A stretch of DNA of 64,000 nucleotides from Centroberyx gerrardi. Lineage: Eukaryota > Chordata > Actinopteri > Beryciformes > Berycidae. This document shows positions 1 through 13,200 of the stretch, one piece after another (the stretch's first letter is position 1; every line of letters starts with the position of its first letter). The notes below the pieces were generated by a model. The model had not been told where the DNA came from and did no database searches. It saw only the letters and a program-made list of their open reading frames with translations. The translations under genes and the position numbers were made by a program. The stretch is from NCBI RefSeq assembly GCF_048128805.1, contig NC_135998.1:10118656-10182655 (forward strand), in the 5' to 3' direction.

Positions 1-1985
1 TTTGAATTTGGGCTCCTTCAGGGTGAAAGCCAAACAAGAGAAACATAAATTTGTTGTCACTGAGTACGAGACAGTTTTCAGACATTTAAGACAGTTTCTA
101 AAAATGTCTTAACTGGTTTTGTCAATTGTACTGATAGGAAAGTAAAACCAGTGGATATTGCAGAAACAGAGTATGTCAGCCACAGGAAGATTTTAGTCTT
201 ACAAGTACATGTATTCTTTGTGGGTTTGACTTTTAACAAAATTACTGACTTGACTAACACTTTGTCAGGCGTCATCCTGACTGGCACCCCAGACAACACA
301 AACCGCCATAATATAGAATGAGAAATAACTGGGTGTAAAGTTGATCCCTTGGGGACACCAGACAAGTGACACTGAGGTACACAATACAGAAAAATGTCTC
401 CCACCATCAACCATCATCATCATTTGAACCATTTTGAGGCCTGGCCAGAAATCTTTCCACAATTTTCCAGCCTATTAATAGGGTTTGAATGAACAGTAGT
501 ATCAATCATTCGTGTCCACTTCTCTCCATGGACTCCACTGTACCTCCAGTACCTTAGTTAAGTTTAGCCAGGACAGCAGCAGTAATTCCACATGAAATCT
601 ACACTGTTTAAAGGGATTATAATCAGGCTAAATGTTCCCTTACCCCATTGCAGAGTCAATAGTAGCAGGAGGGCTACGTTTCCCCAACGTAACCCCATCT
701 CCTTTTTCTCTTCCTTTGGATCAGTGAAGGTCTCCACACTGCCAGCCACCTGTAGTCAAACTGGAGAGACTCCCCGGTTGACTCTGATCTCCTCTCCTTT
801 TCTGAGAGATAACAGCTGGACTTTATATCCACCAAGCATGCATCCGCAACACACCTCCGCCATAAAAACTCTTCCTTACACTGATAGTTTTCTACAGTAC
901 ATCCAACTATTGCACAATGTGTGATGTGGACCAGAGTTGACAGAAGCACTACAGATGAATATTGCAGTATAGTCCACATTAAACTTATGTTCCACACTAC
1001 ATTATCAATGATACATGTTAAATTTAAGCTTTATACCATATATGAATAACCGATCAATAACCAGCCGTCCTGTAACCACAAAACATTTCATGTGTGTGTG
1101 TGTACTTAACTAACAGTACTGTACTACAAAAGCTAATAAATTTAGGACCAACTCAGTATGGATGTGAATTAAGATCCAGATTGCTCTTCAGTATTCAGTA
1201 ATCAATTCATTGGCGATCTTCCAAGATCACCGAGTTCATCAGATCTTATCTAATACCCGAGTTAAATGGAGGTCTTGACGTTCATCAACAGTTTACAGTT
1301 CGGTGGCTGCCAGGAATAAAACTGCTGTTGGCAACAGCATGATAAGTGACTGAAGAACAATGAGGAATGATTTGTTTTATCCTGTTCTGCAACAGAAGAA
1401 TTACAGTATATACACACAACCTAAAGTAGTTTTCAGGGAATATTTATGAGAGATACAGTGAGTATTTTAGGCTCAACTTCAAATAACTATCAAAAAATAA
1501 TTAGGTGATTAATAGGTGATTATTTGATGAGACTGTCTGACTCTAAAACAAGTCAGTATGACTGCATGCCTGTCTGAGACTGAATTTCACAACCGGTTTT
1601 TTACTTTATTAGTCAACATGTTTCCTGATATTTGACATTTCATACTACTGAAAATCCACATTTCGTCATAGTAAACATTTATTTGTTTTAGGTCTAAATG
1701 GAATAAAGTTTGAAAAACATCAGCATTGTTTGCTATTATTTTACTCAAATGTAAACATAAGAAACAAAATAACAAAAAGCAGTGTTATGCTAATTATCCT
1801 TGTCACTGTGTGCCAGTCTAATTTCAGATCATTAGTCCTGTACCAAGCAGCTCCTCTTTGGGCCTGGGATTAGTTGCATCAATAGCTGGGTGAGGGTTTT
1901 GTTGAGCTCTGCCTGTTGCACTCTGGGTAAAGGATAACTACTATAGCAGTACAAGTCCAGGAGAAAGGGCCAGTCTTAGTGCAGA
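1..1985. other. Non-coding flank downstream of phpt1
   Basis: No convincing multi-exon gene was found on either strand. The open frames here are short and lack family signatures. Sequence just below 1986 on the minus strand is presumably phpt1 3' UTR. An AATAAA on the minus strand near 1604-1609 is one possible polyadenylation signal. A possible signal-peptide exon at 644-698 is listed separately. Confidence 0.5.
644..698 (-). CDS. Possible first coding exon encoding a signal peptide
   Basis: On the minus strand an ATG at 698 opens 18 codons, MGLRWGNVALLLLLTLQW, followed by a good splice donor (CAATGGG|GTAAGG). A short basic start, a hydrophobic core and an immediate donor are typical of the first exon of a secreted or type I membrane protein. 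The rest of the gene would lie below 644 and probably outside the window; no second exon is recognised. In human the neighbour of PHPT1 is MAMDC4, a signal-peptide-bearing apical glycoprotein, so that is one candidate, but nothing in the sequence proves it. It could also be a chance open frame. Confidence 0.22.
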
Positions 1986-2078
1986 TCAGTATCCTTCATT
2001 ATCCCAGGTCACCTCATAGTCTGGATATCGGGCCTTCAGTTTCTCTGTAGACACTGCATGGTTCGCTCTTCCAAATCC
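1986..2078 (-). CDS. phpt1: phpt1 exon 3 (last)
   Basis: Acceptor CATCACAG precedes GGATTTGGAAGAGCG. The exon encodes [20 protein letters not shown] and the terminal [10 protein letters not shown], then TGA at 1988-1986. It enters in phase 0. Confidence 0.95.
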   Translation of the reverse strand, partial: GFGRANHAVSTEKLKARYPDYEVTWDNEGY

Positions 2079-3993
2079 CTGTGATGAAAAAGGGGGATGA
2101 ATGCATGAGAGTGGAGCTCGGTCTGAGCCTTTTCTAACTCATACTACTATTTAATTGGTGAAGCTTTTAGGAAGTGTCATTTCAATGTTCCACTTAAGTT
2201 AGAAAACAACACATTCAATCTTGACTTTTAGCTTTTAGACATGCACATACATACATCTACAATCATCTACAATCTAACTACCCTCAATTACCATGGAGTA
2301 GCCGTAGACATGGATCTTCTTGGCCTGGGGTTCATGCTTGATCCTTCCTCCCCCAACACACTCACAGTCCAGGTGGCCATCCTTTTCCAGCTCCTCTGAC
2401 ACCTTGTCATAGATATCAGCTGCAAGACAATAACAGTTTGCTGATGTACATGCAGTGTGAAGGCGGTGAGAGATGTAATTCAAATGTTCTTTGACTTTCT
2501 ACTATATTTTATGGTATGATCACTTCAAAATATGATAAAAAAAAGGCATTCATACCTTAATAGCAGTGCAATTTAAACCACTGATTTTGACATCATGAGA
2601 ACTTTTTATAAAATAACTATGGCTTGAATTTGGGCTTGAGCACGACATTTGTGTATAAGAAACTTTTGAATAAAGCTACTCTTCAGGTTGTCAGCTGTCC
2701 TAGTAATATGCACTTGCATCCGTGCACATAGTCACTTTTTGTGTATGTGTTACCTCCATCTGGTGTTTTAGATAAGGTGAACTAGTAAGAAATACATGCA
2801 AATGTACTGTACTCAAGATACCTACATGTGTAAATAAATATATTGATACAGTGAATAGTGTTTACAACTGCATGCCTGGACACTTTCTATGCATGACCTT
2901 ATGTAAACCTGGTAATGCAAATATGATGTATATGTTGCACATCTTGGATATATATGCTGTTAATTTACATAACTGTTAATTTTCATATCCTCATGTTTTC
3001 TAGTTATATATTACTTACTATTTTGACATTTCTTTTTTATAATTTTTCATTTTTGTTTACATACTGCATATAGTACATTTTATTGTTTAGTCATTAATTT
3101 CATTGTCTCAGTATGCTCTTCTGCTGTTCTTGTGCACACCCTGCAAAGCTGCATACTGTTACTCATCTGGTACTCTTCTCATTCTAATAGTTTTACTAAA
3201 TACTCTTGGTTGTGTTGTGTTTAATGTCCCTCATTTGCTCCATTCATTCTCTCCATTCTATTTTCTTTACTGTATCCCATTAGGCTTCTATTTGCTGCTG
3301 CAATGGCCAATTTCCCCAAGGGGATCATTAAAGTTTAATCTTAAACCATCATATTTTACCTTATATTATCTTAACAGTGCGGTATAATTAAGTTTTATGG
3401 CAGAGTTAAGGTCCCCCTCGAGCCAGATAATTAACACCTAGCCTACCTGTTTCAGGGGCTCCACACTAACTGGCCCTAACCCTGCGTCCCAATTAGAGCC
3501 GAAACAGACCCTTGTGGGATTAATAAAGCATACACATTATATGTTATCATAACTGATAATACTAAATTTATTTATATAGCACGTTTCAAAACAAAGAGAG
3601 TGACAACAAGAGTGACAACAGCCTATGGGATATCCCTCAACAGATTTTATACATGATCCCATTGTGGAAATTTGTGGGGTCTAAAACAATAGTGAAACTG
3701 AAACTATTCTTCATTTTTTGGGGGATCCGCTGGAACCCTCTCAAGGACCCCTCTTAAGGTCCTCGGACCCCACTTTGGGAACCACCGGGTGAAGTCGGAG
3801 GTGTTTTTGGGGAGGCTGCTCTCTTACCGTGGAACTCTGCCCAGCCATATCCTCGCACTATGTCAATCTCCGAGTCGTCCCCCTCCTCTCTACTGTGCAC
3901 TCGGATGAGAATATATTTAAAAACGCCGGACGGGTCGATGTCTGCCTGCCGTATGTTGGCCATGAGCGCCGCAGCCTTCGTTTGTGTGCACAT
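1986..3993 (-). CDS. phpt1: 14-kDa phosphohistidine phosphatase, 3 exons
   Basis: The gene joins exons 3993-3828, 2419-2292 and 2078-1986, giving 128 codons from the ATG at 3993 or 118 from the ATG at 3963; human PHPT1 has 125. It encodes a small cytosolic enzyme that hydrolyses phosphohistidine (and phospholysine) on proteins. The reading matches the family along its length: [25 protein letters not shown] with the catalytic His at the end of exon 1, ADIYDKV, a [10 protein letters not shown] block, [10 protein letters not shown], and the ending [13 protein letters not shown]. Splice phases are 1 and 0 and all sites are GT-AG. The start is uncertain between the two ATGs; the upstream frame is open further without another ATG. 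Intron 1 carries LINE-like and hAT-like repeat sequence. Confidence 0.95.
2292..2419 (-). CDS. phpt1: phpt1 exon 2
   Basis: Acceptor TCTTGCAG and donor ATG|GTAATT bound 128 bp that complete the split Ala codon of exon 1. It encodes [15 protein letters not shown] through CECVGGGRI to HVYGYSM, the central conserved core. Confidence 0.95.
2875..3345 (+). repeat. LINE-like 3' end in phpt1 intron 1
   Basis: An AT-rich stretch ends in TTTGCTGCTGCAATGG, then AATTTCCCCAAGGGGATCATTAAAG. This arrangement (run of CTG, 'AATTTCCCC..GGGGATCA', then an AATAAAG-like signal) is typical of 3' ends of fish non-LTR retroelements. No reverse transcriptase frame survives. The left boundary is a guess. Confidence 0.45.
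3555..3790. repeat. Dispersed repeat pieces beside phpt1 exon 1
   Basis: TTTATTTATATAGCACGTTTC at 3568-3588 resembles a very common teleost repeat end. At 3740-3789 the sequence reads, on the minus strand, GGTGGTTCCCAAAGTGGGGT followed by CCGAGGACC, a motif recurring in vertebrate hAT-like elements. It stops about 40 bp from the phpt1 exon 1 donor. Confidence 0.4.
3828..3993 (-). CDS. phpt1: phpt1 exon 1
   Basis: The donor is CCACG|GTAAGAG. The exon encodes the N-terminus through WAEFH, whose His aligns with the catalytic His53 of human PHPT1. ATGs at 3993 (G at -3) and 3963 (G at +4) are both possible; the alignment does not decide between them. Confidence 0.88.
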
Positions 3994-3999
3994 GTCCAA

Positions 4000-5891
4000 A
4001 CCTCTCGGTACAACAGCCTGCTATCCGGGGAAATGCTGCACAACCGCTGCTGGTGATGTCGCAAGAAAGGCTCTGAAGTCAATACCTGTCGCTGTGGAAA
4101 TGTAGGCTATACAGATTTCAGTGAATATGCACACAATCCACATCAGATCCACACATTCACAAAGTTCCTTGTCCGTCACTTTTGTAGTTGCACACTTCCG
4201 TAATCCGTGAAGCAAAGTATTGTGGTATTTGTAGTTTTTATTCAGTCCAGAACAGACCACCACTGGTAGCGCGTGCTCGTTGTACAAAACACAATTTATT
4301 TTTGTTATCTTTTAAAGGTAGAAAATACAGCGTGAACACACAGACTGCAAATATCATGGAAAATAACATTTAAGAACAATGATGAAAATATTAATAATCA
4401 TTCATTAATGTACATTAATCCATCTAAAAGGTTGATGTTAAAATCTCCCAATCAACCAGCTGTATTCTTAACCAAACAGAACATCCTTCACTTGTTCCAG
4501 GAACCAGAGGGTCACAAGTATTTCATCACACATGGAGGCCATTTATGGTGGCAAGGTTTAATAGTGAATACAGTGTGTTTTGGTGATGAAATAATCTTGA
4601 AATAAATCATCAATGTTATTAAACGAATTATTAAACTGATATTAAGCTATTGAAATACAGTATAAATGAGAATGTTCCCAATAACGGGCCAAAGACCACT
4701 GAAAAGACATTTTCAGGTACATTTTTAAGTTGTGGAAAATGTTCTCAAGTAAAATACTTCTGACAGAAAATATACAGTTAGGACTCACCTTAAAATAGTT
4801 TTTTAGTGCCAAAATTGTCATCTGATAAACTGAAATGTAGGAGCTTCTTTTATTATGGCCACCATTACCTCCATAAGGCAGTAAGTACATGTAAAACTTC
4901 AATAATCTAACAACAACTTGGGGAAATAATGTGTAGGGACATTTTGTGTAAAATGACATCTACACATATAATAAGAGCTTTTAATGCCACAAGTACATTA
5001 TTGAATCCAGGACCAAAATTGAAGCAAACATCAAAATGTCAAAAATTAAAATTCAGTAAGCAAATATTTTGGCCCTTCTGTAATGAGTATTTCTCCATCA
5101 TACATTTATTATAGAAAAGTGAGAAAGTGAGGTGTATAAACTGGAAGATTCACAAGCTCTGAATTTGCTGCTGCTATCAAATTATCCCCTATCTAATATT
5201 CATTCCTCATAACACAATAACCCTTTGTGTTGTGGGAAAAAAAAACAGGACCATCAAACCTTTGTCACCCTGAATAACCTTTTTGTCTGGCCCTCAGGTA
5301 AGAAGACATTACTGACTGTTCAACTTTTGGAAGAGTGTTCAGACTTTGTTACCTGCACTCCCTCCAAACTCTGCCAAATTGAGTTATTAGCCCTTTCAGC
5401 ATGACACAGGTTTTACTTAGGATCATTAAAAATAAGTGATTCCTGCCTCACAGTGGCGGTAATTCAAGAGCTCAATCCTAAGAGCTTTATTGTGCCCAGA
5501 GATTGGATTTTCCCTGTCTGTCAACAACTGCTGGTTATAGCACCTCTTGATCTCAATAGACGTATTATCAAAGTAGGTATTATCAAATGGTTGTACCACA
5601 AAGTGTGAATAAAATCTGCTATCTGACATTGTGTATCTGCAAAACACCTTTCAATAAAATAAGATTTAAAAAAAGAAGTGCTAAACTGGTAGTAACTGCT
5701 TTGTGTGCCTCACTTTACTGTAATGGTGAAGTACAATTACAGAGAAGTCTAAAAAAAACATCTGGAATTATTACATTCCATACAACCAAAAATTTGTTTA
5801 AATTTGCAGAAAAAAATTACATTCAGACTTCCTCTGGTAATACCAATGCTGTCCCCGGAGAGAGCCACGTTCTCCAACTTATTGTAGTTAA
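4000..5891. other. Intergenic: phpt1 5' side and entpd2 3' flank
   Basis: No gene family is recognisable. The entpd2 stop is at 5892, so the upper part is probably its 3' UTR; a minus-strand AATAAA near 5105-5110 is a candidate polyadenylation signal. The lower part must hold the phpt1 promoter, without a TATA box I can defend. Confidence 0.4.
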
Positions 5892-6107
5892 CTAGATGGC
5901 GCTGTCGCTGCCTCCTTTCTTCTTCACGCCACACGCTTGGAGCAAGACGAAGACCAGGACTGAGGTGAGGAGGAGGACAAAGAGGAAGAGCAGCGTTCCC
6001 CAAGCTCCACAAGTCAGCGCCTTCCTCAGTCCCACGCTCTCCGCTGGCAGCAGACTGCTCAAACTCAGCATGTAGCCGAGCGCCCAGCCTACCGAGGCGT
6101 CCCCGGC
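5892..6107 (-). CDS. entpd2: entpd2 exon 9 (C-terminal anchor)
   Basis: Acceptor CTGCAG|GCCGGG. Encodes [29 protein letters not shown], a 20-residue hydrophobic anchor and a short cytosolic tail rich in Lys and Gly, ending DSAI at the TAG at 5894-5892. Confidence 0.94.
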   Translation of the reverse strand, partial: AGDASVGWALGYMLSLSSLLPAESVGLRKALTCGAWGTLLFLFVLLLTSVLVFVLLQACGVKKKGGSDSAI

Positions 6108-8567
6108 CTGCAGGATCAGAAATTATATTTTTGAATATTACATTTGAACACAATGCAAAGGAGCATTGAGGATATATTTATTAGGAAAAATGCTGAAGTT
6201 GTCACCTTTTTCTGGAAGGAAATGCGGGGGAAAGACGCCTCATCAAAGCGGTAGCCTTTCAGCATGAGGACTTTGATAAACACAGCGGAAGCACAGTAGT
6301 CCTGCAAGCGAGACTCTTGCTCTGGAGCGAGACTCAGCATCTGGAACCGGAGCCAAGTATGTGTTCAAATGTTAGATAAGTATTAAAAAAATGCATGCCC
6401 ATCCACACCATACACACGCACAGACAAGACACAATTGGGAATATTATGAAAATAAGAATCAAAAGAAAATTACTTGAATGAAACTCATCTTGCAAACTGT
6501 TCTGGTTGCTTCCTCCAGTTGGGCAGGAGTGGTCACTGTGATGCCAGTGATGGTTTGCAGGAACGAGTGAATGTAGAAGAACGCAGAGAACGCCTGATAG
6601 ATAACACAAGGAGAGGACAAGACGCAGGACTCAAATTTACACCAAATTCATAGCTTATAGATAATAATTTAGCTATGAAAGAAATAGAATGACACAGCTA
6701 CAAAGTATAATAGAGAGTAATGTGTACAGTATACAGTACACAGTATGTTTTCTACTTTCTCTTTGCACTATATGTGAGACCTTCTTGTGCCTGTGCTATG
6801 TGTTTCAGCATGTACTGTGAAACTCTGTAAGCTGTCGATATGTCATACGTCTCTGTACAATGTCACCAATACAAATTTCTGTACATTTATTTCACTTTAG
6901 CTTATGTTGACACCACTACAAGGTTGGGCTATGCAAAAACACAGGAAAAAAAACTAATCAGCTGCTGGGTATTTATCCCCTACTCATAGATTTCCATCTA
7001 AACTATGCAGTTTTAGATCATTCATGAACCAAATCTAAACAACTTTGTAATTCAAACAGGCAAAGAGAGAGACTGGTAGCATCACTAGAAAGTAGCTGTA
7101 CCCCTTAAATACTCAAATGTCCCTTGTGTATATGCTACAACTGTGCATAATCCCTCTGTATGATCCGTTTTCCCCAGAATTTCTTACCATGAAGCTACCG
7201 GTGACATTTGGCTGGAAGACATTGTCAAAGGAGCACTGGGAGAAGGGGCAGCTGTGGAAGGAGAAGATCTCCGACACGTTGGCCAGACAGTGTTCGTAAT
7301 GCCCGGTGCCTTGGACTGTCAAGGACTCCTGGGAGTTGTAGGGGCTGGGTCTCTGCTCCGCCGTACAGGGGGAGTCGAATACATTGTTCAACTGCATGTT
7401 CATAAAGTGGCCTGCAGGAAAGCACGGGTGACTCACTGTCTCTGGGTGACCCTGAGACTGAGATAGAGATACATAGGATGGGGGAGAGAGAGAGAGCGAG
7501 TGAAAGAGAGACAAAGACAGACTTGACACATTTCCTTAACAATAGCTCTTCTGTACAGTATATCATGATATTGTTAGATCTGAATTATAATGTGTAATGG
7601 GTCGAGGAAAGTGGACAAACACAGTCTCTTCCTCCTATTTTAGAGCATAACGGTTGCCTTGTCTCCACTGGATCTGTTCAACCCATCCATGTTGCAACCT
7701 GGATTAGCCAGGTCTAAAGACAGTGGAGACGCTAACTTTGAGCCAGACAGTCCATGCAACATCTGAACCCTGGTCAGTTGAAACAAGTGTTGACAATATC
7801 AACTGTATAGCACCACACCACTACTTAACAGTCAGGGTGCAATCCACTGTAGGTGACAGCACACAATCCATTTACTGGACATTGTTTCGCAGGTACAATG
7901 CAGGCGTGATTGTTTCAGGTTTAAGGTGTTCATGCTCTGTACTGTGTGATAAATACTCAAACCTTTAGAAAGGACTCCATAGAAAATGTGATGCAAATCT
8001 CTTTCAGATATAGTATAATTAACGGTATAATAATAATCCATATAAAGAAATCATCCATTATCACACTGTGAGGCTTTACTGAAAACACTGAATAAGCCTC
8101 ACAGTGTGCTGTTCTTTATATGGATTTTCCTGCGATCAACCAGCACCTGATTACAAGTGGCTGTGCACGGGCGTCTTGACTACTCTTCAGTGGTATAATA
8201 ATAATAATAGTAATTAGTATATCTGCATATTTCAACAAAGTAGATGCAGGACGTTCAATTTGGCTTTTGTAAGTAAGAGGACGGCATCATACACTTACCT
8301 TGACCAAGTGTGCCAGCAGTCTCTTGAGGACCTGGTCCCGCCCGTAGCAGAGGAAGCTGTGTGTGTACAGGGAGTACTCCTGGCCATACAGACGCAGCTT
8401 CATCATGTCCCTCTGATCCTCCACTTCGTCCTTAGTCACAAACGTTATCTGGGTGGACGCCCCGCCGAAATCAAGCGCTCCGACTGTTGGTTTGCCTGGG
8501 CTAAGCCAGTGCCCCACAAAACCATACTGCACAGGCACAAACAGGGAAACAAGAGAGTTTGTGTTTT

Positions 8568-8602
<35 letters not shown>

Positions 8603-10251
8603 CAAGGGTACATCAGTCTCAGAGGTGAGTTTTACTAATTTGCTTTGCCCACCCAAATTTCCCCAGGTTACCAAGGGATTCAAACCAACACCCTTTCAGT
8701 AACAAGCCCACTTAGGCTACTGTCACCACTGACATCAGACAGAATAATATATGAGCATCACTGTTGGATGAGCCACTAGGTGTCACCAGCTGCCCACTGT
8801 AAAAGCCAGTGTTAAAGGTCCAGACACCTCCAGCCAGCTAATATTTGCACTACTTAAAAGTGGCAATTAGTAGGTACTAAAATCATACAGGAATTTTTAC
8901 ATTAATTAAATAATAGGGAATAATTTTGATGAACATATCAGCTGTGTTTTAGCACCACTCTGCTTCACATAAATACAATTACCCACATTCAATACTGGGA
9001 GTTGCCCAAAACAAGTTCAGTCCACTGAGCACCTCCAACTCATCCTTCTGACTCACTATGGTTGGGTACAATACATGTAGTGACAGATACTTCAACAACT
9101 GCCTGATGATTAAGACCTGCTCCTTCCAAAAACACATTTCCTACCAGCTATGGTACCTTGATGAAGTTCTCTAAGAGATAGTTGACAGTGACCCAGCCGT
9201 ACGCCCCCTCCTCTTGACCGGTCAGTATGGCTGCTCCTTGGTACTTGAAAGGATAGGACTGGATCTTATGGCCCACTTCTTGTAGAATCTGAGATGAGCG
9301 CTCTGGACTGGAGATACTGGCAGAGAGGAAAACCTAAGTCTTATTTTACTAGATCCTGCAGCTTAATGAACAGAAGCTAAATCTGCAAAGTGACGATTCC
9401 AAATTGTTCATCACCCTAGTGAGTTAACACTGTTGACTCACTTCAAGCAAGCAGAAGAAGAAGAAGCTAGAAAAGTAAGCATTTTCTCCACGAAATGTAG
9501 CTAGTTAGTTATTCTAGTTATTCATGATTTCTGATGGCATAATTTAGTTTTCACTCTCTTTAAGAGCAGGGACGACAGGGCAACAGTAATTAATTATTGT
9601 ATGTGGTGAATGCAATACAAAGTGGAGCTTGATGGCTACATCTGTTTGCTCAGAATTTAACATTCAAAGTGAAGTCCTTACTGTCTGCAGATAGTTCAGA
9701 GAGCAGCAGCCAGGCTTTTGACTAGAACTAAGAGAGATCATATAACTTCCATTTTAGCAAACCTACACAGGCTTCCAGTTGATTTTAGAATTGACTTTAT
9801 TGATTACTTTTAAAGCAATAAATGTCTTAACCCCAGCTTATATTGCAGAGCTTCTTTCTCCCTATGAACAAAAACGTAAAGTTAGATCCCCAGATAGAGC
9901 TCTCCTGACTGTTCCCAGCTGTAGGCTGAAGTCAAAAGGTGATCAATCATTTGCAGTTTGGGCCCCTAAACTCTCGTCAAACTCACTGGTCAAAATACAA
10001 ATGGCAGACTCTGTATCTTCTTTAAAGACACAACTGAAAACACATTTTTACAAACTAGCTTTTACCTATTAATATTTCTTTTCTCTTATTTTTATTTCTT
10101 TTTTGCCTTTTCTGTTTTCTTTCTGTTGTTCTTTGTTCTTTCTTGCTGTATGTTTTTTGTTGTTTTTGTAACATACTTTGTAACTTTATTTTGAGAAGTG
10201 CTATAGAAATAAAGTTTATTATTATTATCATTATTATCATTATTATTATTA

Positions 10252-10284
<33 letters not shown>

Positions 10285-13200
10285 TAGTAGTAGTAGTAGT
10301 ATAATTAGTATTAGTGTTAGTATTATTAACATTAGTATTAGTATTAGTATTGGTATTGGTATTAGTATTAGTATTAGGCCTATATAAGATTCCCAGGAGC
10401 ATTTCTAGGACAATCTTGTTTCCGTTGGCTTGGAGACAAAGTGAAGTCAGTTGGAAAAACCCACACAAAGCAACAAAGAAAACAAAACACATACGCACAA
10501 AGACACTCACACAGACAGACATAAACTTACACAAGCACACACACACACTCACTTAAGAAGCCTCATGCCAGCGGTGGCTCCCAGGTAGACGGGTGTGAGG
10601 TGGTGTCTGGCTTTGGGGATGTCCTTCACTGCTGTGTCGAGGCACACCTCCAGACTCTGCCCTGCTGCTCCCTGTTGGCCCGCATAGCTGGAGATCCCAC
10701 CGCCTGACGAAAGATGATGAATGGAACACAAAGTCTGATTACATAATCAACATGTAGAAACTTGTTGTTGGATTTAAACAGAACTACATTTGTTGTTGTG
10801 ACCTGCATGCATCAAGATGCAAATGATACACACCCACGAGAAAAGGTGCCAGCTACCTGGAGAAACAAACCAATAAAAAGATGCACTGATCCTCTATCAT
10901 GCATATTGTTGCTGTTGTGTGAAAATCCACTCAAATGTATCGTTTAACTTCAAAAATACAATAGATTAGTTCTTCTCTGAATGTCTATCCTCAGTCCTTA
11001 CCGATGATAGACTTCATGAAAAGTCAGTGAGAAAGCAAAAGTAACATATACATATTTTAGGAGTTTTAGAGCGCTTCACTCATCTCATTCAAATTCAGGA
11101 TTTTGTTTTTTCCGCATATCCTCCTCAGACACACATCTGTTCAGGCTCTTCAACATGAGGATCAAAGCTCAGCGCCAACTATGAGCTGTGGCCCTGCAGC
11201 AGTTAGAGGATCAGTGTATTGCTCAAGGACATTTTGACAATGAACAATGGTATCACCATGGAAACATCACTTCTACTGTTTATCTGTTTATATGGGAAAA
11301 TGCTGCTAATATAAACACAATACAGCTTCCCTGTGTCGATGAGTAATTGAAAAACTTGATCTAAGGTTGCTGTTTGGATCTCAAGAAACACACAGACCCC
11401 TTGTCAGGACAGGAGTGGCAAACCACGGTGCCCAATTGTGTGACTCATCATTGATTCACCGTTGCCTGACAGTTGAGATTTGCTTCTCTATCGCTTGCCT
11501 CCTGTGACGAGATATCTACTCACATAAAGCAGCTGGCACTATTTCAGGGCCCTGGCATTGATGAATTTAACAGAAAAGGACTGTCCATTTTTAAACACTT
11601 ATCCAATGTGCACTTCCCATCACAGCTGCTTCATTGATTTAGGCCCACCACCAGATAGTCTCCCGAGGCTAGACACAAATCCGGCATTTTCCGCAAATCT
11701 CGCTTTTGGTCTGGTAAATACATCCCCCTTTTTCTCACAGCCAGTGCTTACGTCACCACTAGCGCCACTTTTGTTTTGTGCCGCTATATTACACTTCCCA
11801 TCAGGGAGAAGAAAAGTCCAGTCGAGTTTGTTATTAAAATGGAGATGTCAGTGTTAGAAACTGTCATGCCTCAAGTTTGTTCTATCATCATATTACGGAG
11901 ATGAAGCCTTTACAGAAGCTGTTTTTACAGGAGTTAGTTCAAGAGCTACATCGGAATTCAATATATCGCAATACAAAAATGTGCAAATGCATGTTGTGGG
12001 GCAGAAAAATGAATCGTGATATTAGCAACATTTTATTCTGCTGTAGTAATCGCCCATCACAATTTCACACAATTTCACAAGCTCTCCATCCAAATTATAT
12101 TATTTGCACTTTGTAATGACACTTTTAAATTGTTGTTTACATTCTAGCAAGCTAATGCCATTGCTAGAGAGATTTGTGGCTCAGAAATAAACATAAGTCT
12201 GCACAGTCAGACTTTGTTGTCATCTTTTATTTATTACATCGTATCGTGGTTGTATCAAATCGTGAACCCCATATTGCGTATCGAATCGTGAGATAAAGAT
12301 ATTGTCCCATCCCTAGTTATCTGCTTCCTTTGCTTTCTCTGCCCCTTTTGTGTGAAATAGGTAGGGATATGTAATAGGGTTTCTTGCTTGCGTGTGAAAC
12401 TCTGGTAGGTTTGAGGTTGACCATCAGAAGGCTAAACAGTAAGTATCTGAGGAGACTTACCCTTAACATGACATTCGCTGTGCTGAGTGACCACACCGGT
12501 GTCATTTTCCTTGTCTGCTGGCCACTTGTATATATACAGAGCTGTGTGGGAGGATCCAGCATCCAGGACAATCCCGTACTAGGGAGAGTGAGAGGCAAAA
12601 AGAGGGGGAGGCAGAAATGGTGGAGAAAGATGATAAAGAATAGTGGAGAATAGGGAAAGGGGGAAAAGAGAGGGCAGGGGATGAGAAGGGAAACAATGAG
12701 ATAAATACTTATTAAATCCAAAGAGGCAAGGAAAGGACGAACACATTGACCAGATTCAAGCACATTAAAGATTGTTAAACGATCATGTTTATGTGATCTA
12801 TGTACAAAAGACACATTACAAGACATACAGTGGCATCTGGAAGGCATTTCGCTGCATAGGTTAACTATAAAACTCAGACAGACAGAGATATGAACATTTA
12901 AAAATGGACCATGCAAAGAATCTGCACACTGCTTAACAATAGGAAGAAAAAAAAAAGATCCTTTTCTCTGAGGCGTTTATATATATTTCTTTAATAATCC
13001 ATGATACTCTTCAAGATATAAAGTGCAAAGTGCTGTACAAAATCTGTGTCAAATGTTTCGATCACATCTTTCTCAGTGACACAATATTTACAACATTTTT
13101 TGTAAATCTACCCAACATATTTATATAGGCTCTACCTAATCACACCTGGTATCCATTCATTGGAACAAATTAGGGCTCTGACCACCAGAACAAGAAGGAT

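Noticed and set aside
9779..10072. 97-codon plus-strand open frame read as a host gene
   Set aside because: It matches the C-terminal end of LINE reverse transcriptases and is frame-broken upstream.
10055..10552. 165-codon minus-strand open frame rich in Asn, Thr and Ile
   Set aside because: Translation of the ATT/TATTAG microsatellite opposite the LINE tail.
12317..12916. 199-codon minus-strand open frame
   Set aside because: It overlaps entpd2 exon 2 in another frame and otherwise runs over a CT-rich tract; no family match.
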